This document shows positions 7,235-16,239 of a stretch of DNA of 64,000 nucleotides, in pieces. Both the position numbers and the translations under genes were made by a program. The stretch lies in the NCBI GenBank assembly GCA_903911145.1, contig CAIWCD010000018.1, forward strand, positions 62,001-126,000, read 5' to 3'. The notes beneath the pieces are model-generated. The model made no database searches. It had not been told where the DNA came from and worked only from the letters and a program-made list of their open reading frames with translations. Origin of the DNA: an uncultured delta proteobacterium. Its GTDB lineage: Bacteria > Myxococcota > Myxococcia > Myxococcales > 40CM-4-68-19. The first letter of the stretch is position 1; every line of letters begins with the position of its first letter.

Positions 7235-7981
7235 CTAGCCTCGCGGTGCGGGCGGGGGAGCCTTGCCAGAGCCAGGGTTCGTCAGCGGCTCGTCGAAGCG
7301 GCCTTCCTTGAGGAAGAAGTCGACCAGCTCGTTCGAGGCGTCGGCGATGTCGACCGTCATCTCCTCGACCCGGTTGGTGAGGAAGTTGAACATCATCAGC
7401 GCGGGGATCGCCACGAGCAGACCGAAGGCCGTGGTGATGAGCGCTTCCGAGATACCGGAGGAGACCGAGGCGAGACCGCCCGAGCCCGACGCGGCCATCA
7501 ACTGGAAGGCCGTGATGATGCCGAGCACCGTGCCGAGCAGACCGACGAACGGCGCCGTCGAGGCCACCGTCGCGAGTCCGCCGAGGCCGCGGCGCATGTC
7601 TGCCGTCACGCGCAGCGTCGCCCGCTCGAGCGCGCGGTTGATCGCCTCGACGAGGTCGAAGTCACCGACGTCGTGGGGACCCTTGTTGTTCAGCGCATCG
7701 CGGCCCTTGTTGTACTCGGAGATTCCGAGTCCGAGCACGCGGGGGATGTGCCCGTGCTTGAGCGTGCCCGCGATCTGGGCCGCCTCGACCATCTGGTGGC
7801 CGGGGAGCAGGTCGCGCAGCTTCTCCGCGTACCGGCGCGACTGCTCGCGCGCGCGGTTGAAGGCGATGAGCCGCTCCACGATGATCATCATCGAATACAC
7901 CGACTCGATCGCGAGGGTGATCACGACGAGGCGCGCCGGAAGGCCCATCGAGTGCCACATCCCAATTACGCTGAAATCCAT
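7235..7981 (-). CDS. exbB: ExbB/TolQ/MotA-family proton channel
   Basis: 248 aa. Three hydrophobic segments are visible: residues about 15-38, 137-160 and 178-203. The family signature lies in the second and third (TVASTAPFVGLLGTVLGIITAF and SSGISEALITTAFGLLVAIPA). ExbB and ExbD form the inner-membrane motor that energises TonB. A strong GGAGGA ribosome site precedes the ATG. Second gene of the operon, 30 bp after tonB. Confidence 0.94.
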   Translation of the reverse strand: MDFSVIGMWHSMGLPARLVVITLAIESVYSMMIIVERLIAFNRAREQSRRYAEKLRDLLPGHQMVEAAQIAGTLKHGHIPRVLGLGISEYNKGRDALNNKGPHDVGDFDLVEAINRALERATLRVTADMRRGLGGLATVASTAPFVGLLGTVLGIITAFQLMAASGSGGLASVSSGISEALITTAFGLLVAIPALMMFNFLTNRVEEMTVDIADASNELVDFFLKEGRFDEPLTNPGSGKAPPPAPRG

Positions 7982-8011
7982 CTGGTCACTTCCTCCGAAG
8001 TGGAGCGGGAA

Positions 8012-8752
8012 CTATTTCTCTGCCTTGAACGTGAAAGGCACGAACATCTTGATCGCGATGGGTCGGCCGCCAACCATCGTGGGCGTGTATGAGCAGCCGG
8101 TGAGCCAGCTCTTCACGGCCTCAAAGAGGATGGGCGGTGCGCTGGGATTCTTGAGCTCGATCTCGCCGACGTGTCCATCGCTATGCACAACAAAGTTGAC
8201 CAACACTGTGCCGGTGATGCCCATCGCGACGGCCTGTGGGGGCGCGATCGGGCGCTGCGGTTGACAGTTCGGCTGCGGGCGGACCATTCCGGCGCCGAGC
8301 ATCTGCGCCTTCTCGTCGCCGGTACCGCCGAGTGTCCCGCCAACGACTCCTCCGACGACGCCACCGACAACGCCTCCGACGACGCCGCCTTCGACACCGC
8401 CTTCAACCCCGTCATCATCATCTTCGCTGTCGTCCGGCGAGTTGTCGGCCGGCTTCTCCTCGACCTTCGGAACCTCGCGCGGCTGGATGATGGTGTGCGG
8501 AACGACCTTCGGCGTGATGGTCTTGCGCTCGTGCGGAGTGGTCTTCTTGTGCCCGGCAGGCGGCGGAGGAGGAGGAGGCGGCGGGGCGTGGAACACCACG
8601 TTGACCGGCTCTTCTTCCTTGGGCGCGTGCGCCTTGTAATAGGTGATGCCGAGGATGAGACCAACCACCGCGCCATGGACAAGGAAAGACACAACCAAGG
8701 AGGAGCCTCGGCGTACGCCGTTTCTCTCTTGATTGGCAATGCCTTCGAACAT
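8012..8752 (-). CDS. tonB: TonB-family energy transducer with Gly/Val-repeat linker
   Basis: 246 aa from the ATG at 8752, preceded by GAGAGGG. One N-terminal transmembrane helix (SSLVVSFLVHGAVVGLILGI), then a run of nine prolines, a Lys/Pro segment, an acidic patch (DDSEDDDDG), and a Gly/Val linker made of repeated GGVV units. The C-terminal domain is typical TonB (GITGTVLVNFVVHSDGHVGEIEL ending in PFTFKAEK) with paired Cys. The linker spans the periplasm; a Gly/Val repeat there is unusual next to the normal Pro/Lys type. First gene of the operon and divergent from a TonB-dependent receptor. A longer open frame upstream to 9277 lacks a plausible start and is rejected. Confidence 0.9.
   Translation of the reverse strand: MFEGIANQERNGVRRGSSLVVSFLVHGAVVGLILGITYYKAHAPKEEEPVNVVFHAPPPPPPPPPAGHKKTTPHERKTITPKVVPHTIIQPREVPKVEEKPADNSPDDSEDDDDGVEGGVEGGVVGGVVGGVVGGVVGGTLGGTGDEKAQMLGAGMVRPQPNCQPQRPIAPPQAVAMGITGTVLVNFVVHSDGHVGEIELKNPSAPPILFEAVKSWLTGCSYTPTMVGGRPIAIKMFVPFTFKAEK
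8340..8411 (-). repeat. 12-bp minisatellite inside tonB
   Basis: Six tandem 12-bp units, with core CCGACGACGCCN on the plus strand, encode the repeated Gly-Gly-Val-Val/Glu linker of TonB. A unit length divisible by three lets the array expand or contract without breaking the frame. Confidence 0.75.
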
Positions 8753-8813
8753 GGACCCTCTCGAGCGGAAAACGACGAGAACTTGGCCTGATACGGCGGC
8801 GAAAAGGGGGCGG

Positions 8814-8842
8814 ACAGTACACAGCGGGCCGAGCAGTGTCAA
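8814..8842 (-). promoter_or_regulatory. Candidate promoter of the tonB-exbB-exbD-exbD operon
   Basis: On the minus strand TTGACA (8842-8837) and TACTGT (8819-8814) are 17 bp apart, giving a leader of about 55 nt before the tonB ATG. The -35 is perfect, the -10 is 3 of 6. Confidence 0.45.
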
Positions 8843-9023
8843 CGAACGCGAACAAGGGGTCGGATCAGTGCCGTAGATCGTCCGACCAAAGGTGGAACGC
8901 GCGGCCGATTGAATCGATCTGACGACCGATTGACGTCGCGGTGTCGCCCAGGTGACGGTCCCTTCGAAAACGGGGCCGAAATCGTGTTGGCAAAGATCAC
9001 CAACAATGGATGTGATGCAATGG

Positions 9024-9053
9024 TTGACACGCTGCGTGGCTGTGAGGTAGAAC
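9024..9053 (+). promoter_or_regulatory. Candidate promoter of the TonB-dependent receptor
   Basis: TTGACA (9024-9029) and TAGAAC (9048-9053) with an 18-bp spacer. An inverted repeat GTTGG...CCAAC (8986-9004, 9-nt gap) lies just upstream and could bind a regulator. The rest of the 8753-9194 divergent spacer contains no gene. Confidence 0.45.
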
Positions 9054-9194
9054 GCGCGCCCTGCTGTGTGAGCAGAGGTAGTCTTTTCCGCTTTGGATGG
9101 CTGTGTAGCTGACGATTTCGCCGCACCACAAGACATCGCGCCGGCCTGCTTGGCTGCTCTGCGATCGATTTTCAGGACCTTCTCGGGAGGTAGC

Positions 9195-12100
9195 ATGAAG
9201 TTTCGTCGGATTGTGAGTCTCTTGGCAGCTGGTGCGGCGAGCCTTTCGCTCGCGACCCCAGCTCTGGCCCAGACCACTGGTGGTCTGCAGGGTCAGATCA
9301 TCGATGCAAACACCCAGCAGCCTGTCGCCGACGCGGTCGTCATCGCCACTTCGCCCAACTTGCAGGGTGAACAGACGGCCGTGACGGATGCTTCCGGCGC
9401 GTTCGAAATTTCGCTGCTGCCGTCGGGTGTCTACAAGATTGACATCCAGCGCGAGGGCTACACTCCCTTCTCGCAGTCGGACCTGACAATCCGCCTCGAC
9501 AAGACGATTCACATCAAGCTTCAGCTCGTTCCCGACACGGTGAACGGCCCCGCGATCGAGATTACGGTTCAGAAGCCGGTTATTTCAACGACCAGCACGG
9601 ATACGGGAGGCACTGTCTCGAAAGAGCAGATGGCCCTCATTCCGTACGGCCGCGGCGCGCGCAACTTCGACGCCGTGCTCACCACGGTTCCGGGCTCGCA
9701 CGGTGACGCGTACGGCGTCGCCTTCAACGGCTCGGGCTCGGCCGAGAGCAACTACATCGTCGACGGCGTGCAGGTGAACGACCCCGCATACGGTACGCAG
9801 GGAACGTCGCTCCTCCAGGACTTCGTCCAGGAAGTTGAAATCAAGAGCGGCGGCTACCAGGCCGAGTTCGGCCGTTCGTCCGGCGGTATCGTCAACGTCG
9901 TCACCAAGAGCGGCGGCAACGACTTCCACGGATCCGTCTTCATCAACTGGTCGCCCTTCGAGGCGAGCCGCAAGCAGGTCAGCGAGGCCGGCCTCGCGAT
10001 CGCGAGCCAGGCCAGCCAGAACTACAACCTCGACTTCGGAGGTGAGTTGGGCGGACCGATCATCAAGGACAAGTTGTGGTTCTACGTCGGATTCGCGCCG
10101 CAGATCGTCTCGACGAATCTCGACCGCGTCATCCAGGCGCGCATTGACAACGGCAGCGGCAGCCCCGTGATCGACCCGGCCACGGGCTCGCCGAAGACCA
10201 CGCAGCTCGCGAGCCAGCGCTACGTCAACAACGTCACCTCGTACCAGTACACCGCGAAGTTGACGTTCGCGATCAACGAGAACCACAGCCTCGAGTTGGC
10301 CGCCTACGGTAACCCGACGAAGAGCACGGGCGCGCAGGCTGTCGGTGCGATCAACGAAGGCGCGAGCATCTACGACACGTCGTCGGGCTCGAGCGACTAC
10401 AAGCTTCGCTACGCCGGCAAGATCTTCAACAAGCAGATGCTCGTTGAGGCGCAGATCGGTTACCACAAGCAGAACGGCTCCGCCTCCAGCCCGACCACGA
10501 CGGTCAGCGCGCTCGACGGACTGAGCTCCGCGCAGCGTCTTGACACGCCCAGCGTGCAGTGGCAGACGACGACGAACCTGCTCAACCCGCTCCTCAACGA
10601 CGGCACGCTCCCGTCGTCGCAGACCAGCGCGAAGGTTCTTGCGGGCTGCCAGATCCAGTCGGACGGATTCGATCCGTGCCCGGTCAGCAACTACTCGACG
10701 GGCGGCCTCGGCTACCTCGCGACCGTTTCGCTCGACCGCATCCAGGGCGGAATCAAGCTGACCAACTTCATCGACAACCTCGCTGGCCACCACCAGGTGA
10801 AGTACGGCGCGGATGTCGGCTACGACCGCTTCGAGCAGATCAAGACGTACACGGGCGGCCAGGCGTTCTACGGCATCTTCAGCGGCAGCTCGCTCTCCTA
10901 CTACCGCGGCGTTCGCGGCTACGGATTTGTCGACCCGACGACGCCGGGCGTGCCTGCCTTCGTCGCGGGCGCGCAGAACACGAACGGCAACTCGATCATC
11001 TCGCTGCAGGGATCGAGCGTCAGCACCAGCACCAACAACGTCACGACCTCCGCGTTCATCCAGGACACCTGGGACATCATGAACAAGGGCCTCGTGCTCG
11101 ATATCGGTGGCCGCGTCGAGTACCAGAAGCTCAGCCCCGACGCGACGTCCGGCGCCGCGGACTGCGGCACGACCGCGCTCTGCCTCACCAACTTCATGCC
11201 CCGCATCGGACTCACCTACGACTGGACGGGCCGCGGCCTCAGCAAGGTCTACGCGTCGTTCGGCCAGTTCTACGAGTACGTTCCGCTCGACCTCGCCGAC
11301 CGCGCCCTCTCGGGCGAGACGCAGGCGACCTACTCGACGAACGCGTCGAACTGCACCGACCCGAAGGATCCGCGCACCTGCGCAATCCTCGTCGGCGGCC
11401 AGGCCGGCGGCAAGACCTACACGTTCACGGGCGCGGGCGCCGGTGAAGGTCTCGACCCGAACATGAAGGGCCAGTACACCAACGAGTTCGCGATGGGCGG
11501 CGAGTATCAGGTCTACCGCGACATCTCCCTCAGCCTCGGATACGTCCGCAAGTGGCTCGGCCGCGTGATCGAAGACATGTCGGTCAACGACGGCAACACG
11601 TACTTCCTCTCGAACCCGGGCGAGCCCTGCTCGGCCTCGTCGATCGCTTCGGGCGCGTGCGGCCAGTACGGCGTCACGGGCCTTGGCCAGGTCATTGCTG
11701 AGCCGCCCCCGCGCCGCGTCTACGACGGCGTGACGTTCGGCTTCAACAAGCAGTTCTCGGACAACTGGCTGCTGAGCGCGACGTACACCTGGTCCTCGTA
11801 TCGCGGCAACTATCCGGGCCTTGTGAACAACACGACCGGCCAGCTCGACCCGAACATCCTCTCCGAGTACGACCTCCTCTCGCTGCTGCCGAACAAGGAT
11901 GGTCCTCTCCCGGGTGACGAGCCGAACCAGTTCAAGTTCAACGGCGCGTACGTGATCGAAGTGAACGCGAACACGACCGTCAACCTCGGTGCCAGCTTGA
12001 ACATCGACCAGGGCGGCCCGCTGAACACTCTCGGCGCGCACCCGCTCTACGGCCCGGGCGAGGCGTTCATTCTCCCCCGCGGATCCGACGGTCGCTTGCC

Positions 12101-12392
12101 CTGGACCTACCGCCTCGACGTTCGCGCGTCGGTTGCGTACAAGATCAACAAGGACTACTCGCTCGGCGTCGGACTTGACCTGTTCAACGTGACGGACGCT
12201 CGCCAGACGACGGCGGTGGACCAGAACTACACGTTCGACAGCGTCCAGCCGATCGTGAACGGTTCGGTGAAGGACCTCAACTACCTGAAGAACACCTCGG
12301 GTCAGCCGGTCACTCTCAACCCGACGTTCAATCAGGCGACGGGGTATCAGCTGCCGTTCTCCGCCCGTCTGAACGCGAAGTTCAGCTTCTAA
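9195..12392 (+). CDS. Oar-like TonB-dependent outer-membrane receptor
   Basis: 1065 aa. Signal peptide MKFRRIVSLLAAGAASLSLA ending at ALAQ, then a carboxypeptidase-regulatory-like beta domain (about residues 25-105: GGLQGQIIDANTQQPVADAV ... LPSGVYKIDIQREGYTPF), a plug domain (about 125-230: SNYIVDGVQVNDPAYGT, GGYQAEFGRSSGGIVNVVTK), and a large beta-barrel ending in LNAKFSF with the terminal Phe required for outer-membrane assembly. This layout is that of Oar/SusC-like receptors for large substrates such as peptides or glycans. The ATG at 9195 follows GGGAGG. Divergent from tonB-exbBD and 90 bp before a lipoprotein gene, which may be its surface partner. Confidence 0.9.
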   Translation: MKFRRIVSLLAAGAASLSLATPALAQTTGGLQGQIIDANTQQPVADAVVIATSPNLQGEQTAVTDASGAFEISLLPSGVYKIDIQREGYTPFSQSDLTIRLDKTIHIKLQLVPDTVNGPAIEITVQKPVISTTSTDTGGTVSKEQMALIPYGRGARNFDAVLTTVPGSHGDAYGVAFNGSGSAESNYIVDGVQVNDPAYGTQGTSLLQDFVQEVEIKSGGYQAEFGRSSGGIVNVVTKSGGNDFHGSVFINWSPFEASRKQVSEAGLAIASQASQNYNLDFGGELGGPIIKDKLWFYVGFAPQIVSTNLDRVIQARIDNGSGSPVIDPATGSPKTTQLASQRYVNNVTSYQYTAKLTFAINENHSLELAAYGNPTKSTGAQAVGAINEGASIYDTSSGSSDYKLRYAGKIFNKQMLVEAQIGYHKQNGSASSPTTTVSALDGLSSAQRLDTPSVQWQTTTNLLNPLLNDGTLPSSQTSAKVLAGCQIQSDGFDPCPVSNYSTGGLGYLATVSLDRIQGGIKLTNFIDNLAGHHQVKYGADVGYDRFEQIKTYTGGQAFYGIFSGSSLSYYRGVRGYGFVDPTTPGVPAFVAGAQNTNGNSIISLQGSSVSTSTNNVTTSAFIQDTWDIMNKGLVLDIGGRVEYQKLSPDATSGAADCGTTALCLTNFMPRIGLTYDWTGRGLSKVYASFGQFYEYVPLDLADRALSGETQATYSTNASNCTDPKDPRTCAILVGGQAGGKTYTFTGAGAGEGLDPNMKGQYTNEFAMGGEYQVYRDISLSLGYVRKWLGRVIEDMSVNDGNTYFLSNPGEPCSASSIASGACGQYGVTGLGQVIAEPPPRRVYDGVTFGFNKQFSDNWLLSATYTWSSYRGNYPGLVNNTTGQLDPNILSEYDLLSLLPNKDGPLPGDEPNQFKFNGAYVIEVNANTTVNLGASLNIDQGGPLNTLGAHPLYGPGEAFILPRGSDGRLPWTYRLDVRASVAYKINKDYSLGVGLDLFNVTDARQTTAVDQNYTFDSVQPIVNGSVKDLNYLKNTSGQPVTLNPTFNQATGYQLPFSARLNAKFSF

Positions 12393-12482
12393 GCGAACTG
12401 CCTGCGGGCGGCCGCCATGCTCGACCGGCGGCCTCTCGCGGCAATCACTCAACCACTTATGAAACTTTCAGGAGAATCATCC

Positions 12483-15143
12483 ATGCAGACCAAGACCGCC
12501 GCGGGGACCTTCGCTCCGCTCCTGGCGCTCGGAATCGCCGCAGTCGTCGGCGCATGCGCCACGCAGGAAGATGCGCAGCCTGATCAGTTCAACCAGTCGC
12601 CGGTCGTGATGGCCGTCTACGCCCGCGACAGCGTCGGAAACGCGCTCCCAGACGTGCAGATGTGGGCCAATCCGACCGACCCGCACTATCCGAACTTCGG
12701 GGGCGTGACGGGGCCCGAGAATGCACAGAACGTGAGCCCGTTCCCGGCGAGCTACGGCTCTCTGGTGATCGAGTTCAACACGCCGCTCGATGGGGACCTT
12801 CTCCAGATCGGAGACCAGTACGCCAACCAGCTTGGCTCGTACTGCAAGATGGGCTTCGACCCGAATACGGCGCCGTTCAAGATCGTCGACCCGTCGCGGC
12901 CGAACGCGCCGCTGTTTGGTTCGATCTGCTACGACCCGACCAGCCCGCTGTCGCGCTTCCCTAGCCTCACGTTCGTGATCGGGTCCGGCACGGCAACGGA
13001 TGCCTCGGCCAATCCGTTTACCTGCCAGACGTTCACGCCTGCGTCGTTCCTGGACAACGCTACGGGAACGGCCCTCCCGCTCAAGCCCCTCACCACGTAC
13101 ACGGTGGTCTTCAGCAACACGGCCGTGACCAACCCGAACCACCAGTCGCTCTCGTTCCCGACTGGCAACGGCTGGAGCTCGGGCCAGTACCAGTTCACCA
13201 CCTCGGGCTTCGAGATCATGGCGGCCGGCTACAAGGACCAGGGCTCGGGCTACTACACGTTCATCGACAAGCCCTACAAGGGCCTGCTCAAGGACCTCGC
13301 GGCGGTGGGGGCCAGCAACTACCAGCAGCCTGCCGACGACACGCCGTTCTTCGTCGTCACGACGTACGGCTTCCTCGCCAAGCAGCCTGATCCGAACAAC
13401 GGCACGGTCGCAGGTGACTGCGTTCCGACGGGCAAGGATGGGAAGACTCCTGCCGTCACGGCGACGCGCGCGGATGGCTCCCACTTCGACGAGTTTATCA
13501 TCAACGACTCGTGCGCCGGTGGACTCGTCAACGGTGATGCGCGCTTCATCTATGTTGCTCCGGGATACTCGCTCCCTGGCCATGACACGCCGGCACTTGG
13601 TGGTGGCGCAACCTGGGAGCCGAACCAGAGCTACACGATCACGGTGGACACGAGCCTTGCGGATCAGTCCAACCTGGTGACGCTCGGGAACACCACGACC
13701 TACCAGTTTACCGCGGCGGACGACTCTCCTCGGATGGTCTCGATCGCTCCGGCCAACGGTGGCGTTGCGCAGCTCGCGTACGGCAAGAATGGTCCCGCTG
13801 GCGCGACGTACTACTTCTCGATCGCCTCGCCGCTCTCGTCGTCGCAGCCGTCTTTCATCGTCGCGAACTACAACGCTCCGATCGATACTTCCGCCACGTC
13901 GGATAACTTTGTCGTTACCGATCCAAGCGGCGCTGTCGTTCCCGGGACGGTTACGTTTCCCGCCAGCATGAACAACCAGGCGATTGCGTTTCAGCCGACG
14001 CAAGCGCTTCTGCCCGCCACTGCGTACAAGATCGACATCAAGGGGCTCAAGGTGGCGGCGGCAATTCCGGGACTCGGCGGGCAGGCCTTCGGGGAGAAGC
14101 ACAAGACGTTCACCACGTCCACGATGCGCACCAGCAGCCTCCAGCGCATCTGCATCGACTACCCGAACAACAACGAGTGCGGCGGTAACTTCACGCACAC
14201 CAGCTCGGACCGTGCGGCGAACCAGCCTCTGCAGATCCTCCACGCGGGCGATGTCGCGGGCGACAACCTCGTCTTCTCCTTCTCGCGCCCTGCAGTTGGC
14301 GTCACCTCTTCGACGGTTGCCGTGCAGGAGATCAACGCGGACGGGACGAATGGCGACGCGATCGATCCTGCACTCGTGACGGTCACGGCGGCATCAACGG
14401 TCGTCTACACGCTCGCTGTTGACCCGAAGGTTCCGGTCAAGTGCAACCAGAAGTACGAGATCATTGCGCAGACCGGCATCACCGACACCGAGACGACGCC
14501 CGTGAACCTGACCGCTGAGGGCTGCAAGGTCAACGGTGGTTGCCCGGACATCCGGTCGTTCACCACGCAGCCGTACGAGCCGCTCCCACAGGACTCGGCG
14601 GGCAACGCCGTTCTCTACACGCCGACGGGCCAGCCCGATCCTCTCACGGGAAAGCCGTTGACTGCCGACGAGTACATTGTCGAGTTCAACGCGTCGATCT
14701 CGGCGGGCAGCGTCAACAGCAAGCTGCTCGGCGTGCCTTCGACGAGCAACCTGCTGCAGGTGGTGGATTCGAACGGCGTTGGCGTCAAGCTGACGTGCCC
14801 GAAGCTGCCGGACGACAACCAGTATCTGATCGTCTGCACTTCCGCGCCGCTCGCCGCGAATGCGAACTATCTCGCGACGATGCTCGTCGATTCGTCGAGC
14901 CCGATCCTGATCGCGACGTCGACCACGCTGGCTCCGCTTGGAGTTGACTACCAGGGTCAGGCGAACGCGTTCAGCAACACGCCGTCTGCCTCGCTCGTGG
15001 GTGATCAGAACTCGTGCAAGTTCTTCGGCACGGTCGCGACCTCCATCACGACGCCGTGCCCGCCGAGCACCACGAAGTCGGTGGGCAAGAAGTCGGTGGC
15101 CCGCACGGCGTCGGCGAAGCTCGGCAAGCTCGCACTGCGCTAG
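12483..15143 (+). CDS. Large lipoprotein with bacterial Ig-like (Big_5-type) domains
   Basis: 886 aa from the ATG at 12483 (CAGGAG upstream). The signal peptide ends in a lipobox, AAVVGAC, predicting lipid attachment at Cys about 23. Several repeats of a beta-sandwich pattern follow, with phrases such as SLVIEFNTPLDGDLL, PLTTYTVVFSNT and PSFIVANYNAPIDTSATSDN, reminiscent of Big_5 domains that describe deviations from expected values (PATAYKIDIKGLKV). Many paired Cys residues fit a secreted fold. The C-terminus is basic (KSVGKKSVARTASAKLGKLALR). It probably lies on the outer membrane and is likely co-transcribed with the upstream receptor. Function unknown; substrate capture for the receptor is inference only. 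Confidence 0.82.
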   Translation: MQTKTAAGTFAPLLALGIAAVVGACATQEDAQPDQFNQSPVVMAVYARDSVGNALPDVQMWANPTDPHYPNFGGVTGPENAQNVSPFPASYGSLVIEFNTPLDGDLLQIGDQYANQLGSYCKMGFDPNTAPFKIVDPSRPNAPLFGSICYDPTSPLSRFPSLTFVIGSGTATDASANPFTCQTFTPASFLDNATGTALPLKPLTTYTVVFSNTAVTNPNHQSLSFPTGNGWSSGQYQFTTSGFEIMAAGYKDQGSGYYTFIDKPYKGLLKDLAAVGASNYQQPADDTPFFVVTTYGFLAKQPDPNNGTVAGDCVPTGKDGKTPAVTATRADGSHFDEFIINDSCAGGLVNGDARFIYVAPGYSLPGHDTPALGGGATWEPNQSYTITVDTSLADQSNLVTLGNTTTYQFTAADDSPRMVSIAPANGGVAQLAYGKNGPAGATYYFSIASPLSSSQPSFIVANYNAPIDTSATSDNFVVTDPSGAVVPGTVTFPASMNNQAIAFQPTQALLPATAYKIDIKGLKVAAAIPGLGGQAFGEKHKTFTTSTMRTSSLQRICIDYPNNNECGGNFTHTSSDRAANQPLQILHAGDVAGDNLVFSFSRPAVGVTSSTVAVQEINADGTNGDAIDPALVTVTAASTVVYTLAVDPKVPVKCNQKYEIIAQTGITDTETTPVNLTAEGCKVNGGCPDIRSFTTQPYEPLPQDSAGNAVLYTPTGQPDPLTGKPLTADEYIVEFNASISAGSVNSKLLGVPSTSNLLQVVDSNGVGVKLTCPKLPDDNQYLIVCTSAPLAANANYLATMLVDSSSPILIATSTTLAPLGVDYQGQANAFSNTPSASLVGDQNSCKFFGTVATSITTPCPPSTTKSVGKKSVARTASAKLGKLALR

Positions 15144-15158
15144 CTCGCAAGCAGTGAA

Positions 15159-15218
15159 GGCCTGACTCGTCAGGCCGCGAAGTTCTTGAGGGGTGGTCGC
15201 GATGAGCGGCCGCCCCTC
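15159..15218. terminator. Two hairpins between convergent genes
   Basis: GGCCTGAC-TC-GTCAGGCC (15159-15176) is a perfect 8-bp stem. GAGGGG...CCCCTC (15188-15218) forms a second imperfect stem followed by TT. They lie between the lipoprotein gene and the convergent pseudouridine-synthase gene. Neither has a long T-run, so termination efficiency is uncertain. Confidence 0.5.
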
Positions 15219-15278
15219 TTCGCTTCGCGAGACCCCTGATTCACCTCTCGGGCCCGACGGATTTCGCTCGGAGAGAAG

Positions 15279-16208
15279 CTAGACGAGCTGATCGAGGATC
15301 GCGCGCAGATCGGCCGGCAGCGCGCTCGAGAAGCTCGCGCGGGTTCCATCGGGGTGGGAGAAGCCGAGCCGGGAGGCGTGCAGGAAGTGACGCTGGAGCG
15401 AGGGCAGAGACGGCCCTTCGTAGAGCGCGTCCCCGGCGAGCGGATGACCGATGAAGGCGAGATGGGCGCGGATCTGGTGCAGCACTCCCGTGGCGATCTC
15501 GACATCGAGGAGCGTGAATCCTCCCCGTCGCTCGATGGGCGAGAATCGCGTGAGGGCAGGACGCGCATCGTGCATCGCCGCCCACTCGGGATCAGAGGCA
15601 GCGCGGACGCGGCGTGAATCGCGCGGGTCGTGCGCGAGAGGGAGATCGATCTCGCCGCCAGCATGCAACTCCCCCGCGACGAGCGCGAGATAGCCCTTCT
15701 CGATGGTGCGCGCGGTGAACTGGGCGCGCAGATTCGCGTGCGCCGCCTCAGTGCGCGCGGCGAGCAGCAGGCCCGACGTATCCGTGTCGAGTCGGTGGAC
15801 GAGGCCTCCCTCGCGCGCTGGGCCGATCGTGGCCAGCTCGGGAAATCGCGCGACGAGCGCATTGGCAGCGGTGCCGAGCTCCCCCGGCTTGAGCGGATGC
15901 GAGGGCATGCCGGCAGGCTTCTCGATCACCACGACGTGCGCGTCGGCGTGCACAACCCGGACGGGCAGATCCGGCTGCGGCACCGGCGCATCCGACGGCG
16001 GCAGCTCAATCGCGATGCGCGCGCCCGGCCCGACCTGCTGCGCCTTCGGGCCGCGCAGCCCGTCGACCTTCACGCGCCCCTCGGCAATCCAGTCCATCGC
16101 GCGGGCGCGGCTGACGCCGAAGAGGCGCGAGACGACCTTGTCGAGACGCTCCGCCGCGTCCTCCGCAGGCACGACGATTTCGCGCAGCTCGACCGGGCGA
16201 TTGGGCAT
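15279..16208 (-). CDS. RluA/RluD-family RNA pseudouridine synthase
   Basis: 309 aa. An S4 RNA-binding domain at the N-terminus (AAERLDKVVSRLFGVSRARAMDWIAEGRVKVDG in outline, residues about 15-50) is followed by the catalytic domain with HRLDTDTSGLLLAART, where the Asp is the nucleophile, and HQIRAHLAFIGHPLAGDALYEG near the end. This is the RluD-type layout for pseudouridine in 23S rRNA, but the exact target cannot be read from sequence. The ATG at 16208 is preceded by AGGAGG at good spacing; a TTG three bases earlier is the alternative. It is the last gene of a minus-strand run. Confidence 0.9.
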   Translation of the reverse strand: MPNRPVELREIVVPAEDAAERLDKVVSRLFGVSRARAMDWIAEGRVKVDGLRGPKAQQVGPGARIAIELPPSDAPVPQPDLPVRVVHADAHVVVIEKPAGMPSHPLKPGELGTAANALVARFPELATIGPAREGGLVHRLDTDTSGLLLAARTEAAHANLRAQFTARTIEKGYLALVAGELHAGGEIDLPLAHDPRDSRRVRAASDPEWAAMHDARPALTRFSPIERRGGFTLLDVEIATGVLHQIRAHLAFIGHPLAGDALYEGPSLPSLQRHFLHASRLGFSHPDGTRASFSSALPADLRAILDQLV

Positions 16209-16239
16209 CAAGTGGTCCTCCTGAATGCAGCCGTGTTCA

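Noticed and set aside
6149-8092. 647-codon plus-strand frame across exbB and exbD
   Set aside because: His/Arg/Asp-rich shadow of clearly identified minus-strand genes.
9585-12452. 955-codon open frame antisense to the TonB-dependent receptor
   Set aside because: Composition is Arg/Val/Glu/Ala-rich without domains; the sense frame has a signal peptide, plug and barrel. High GC content keeps the antisense frame open.
12477-14243. 588-codon open frame antisense to the Ig-like lipoprotein
   Set aside because: Arg-rich shadow with no recognisable motif; the sense frame has a lipobox and ordered repeats.
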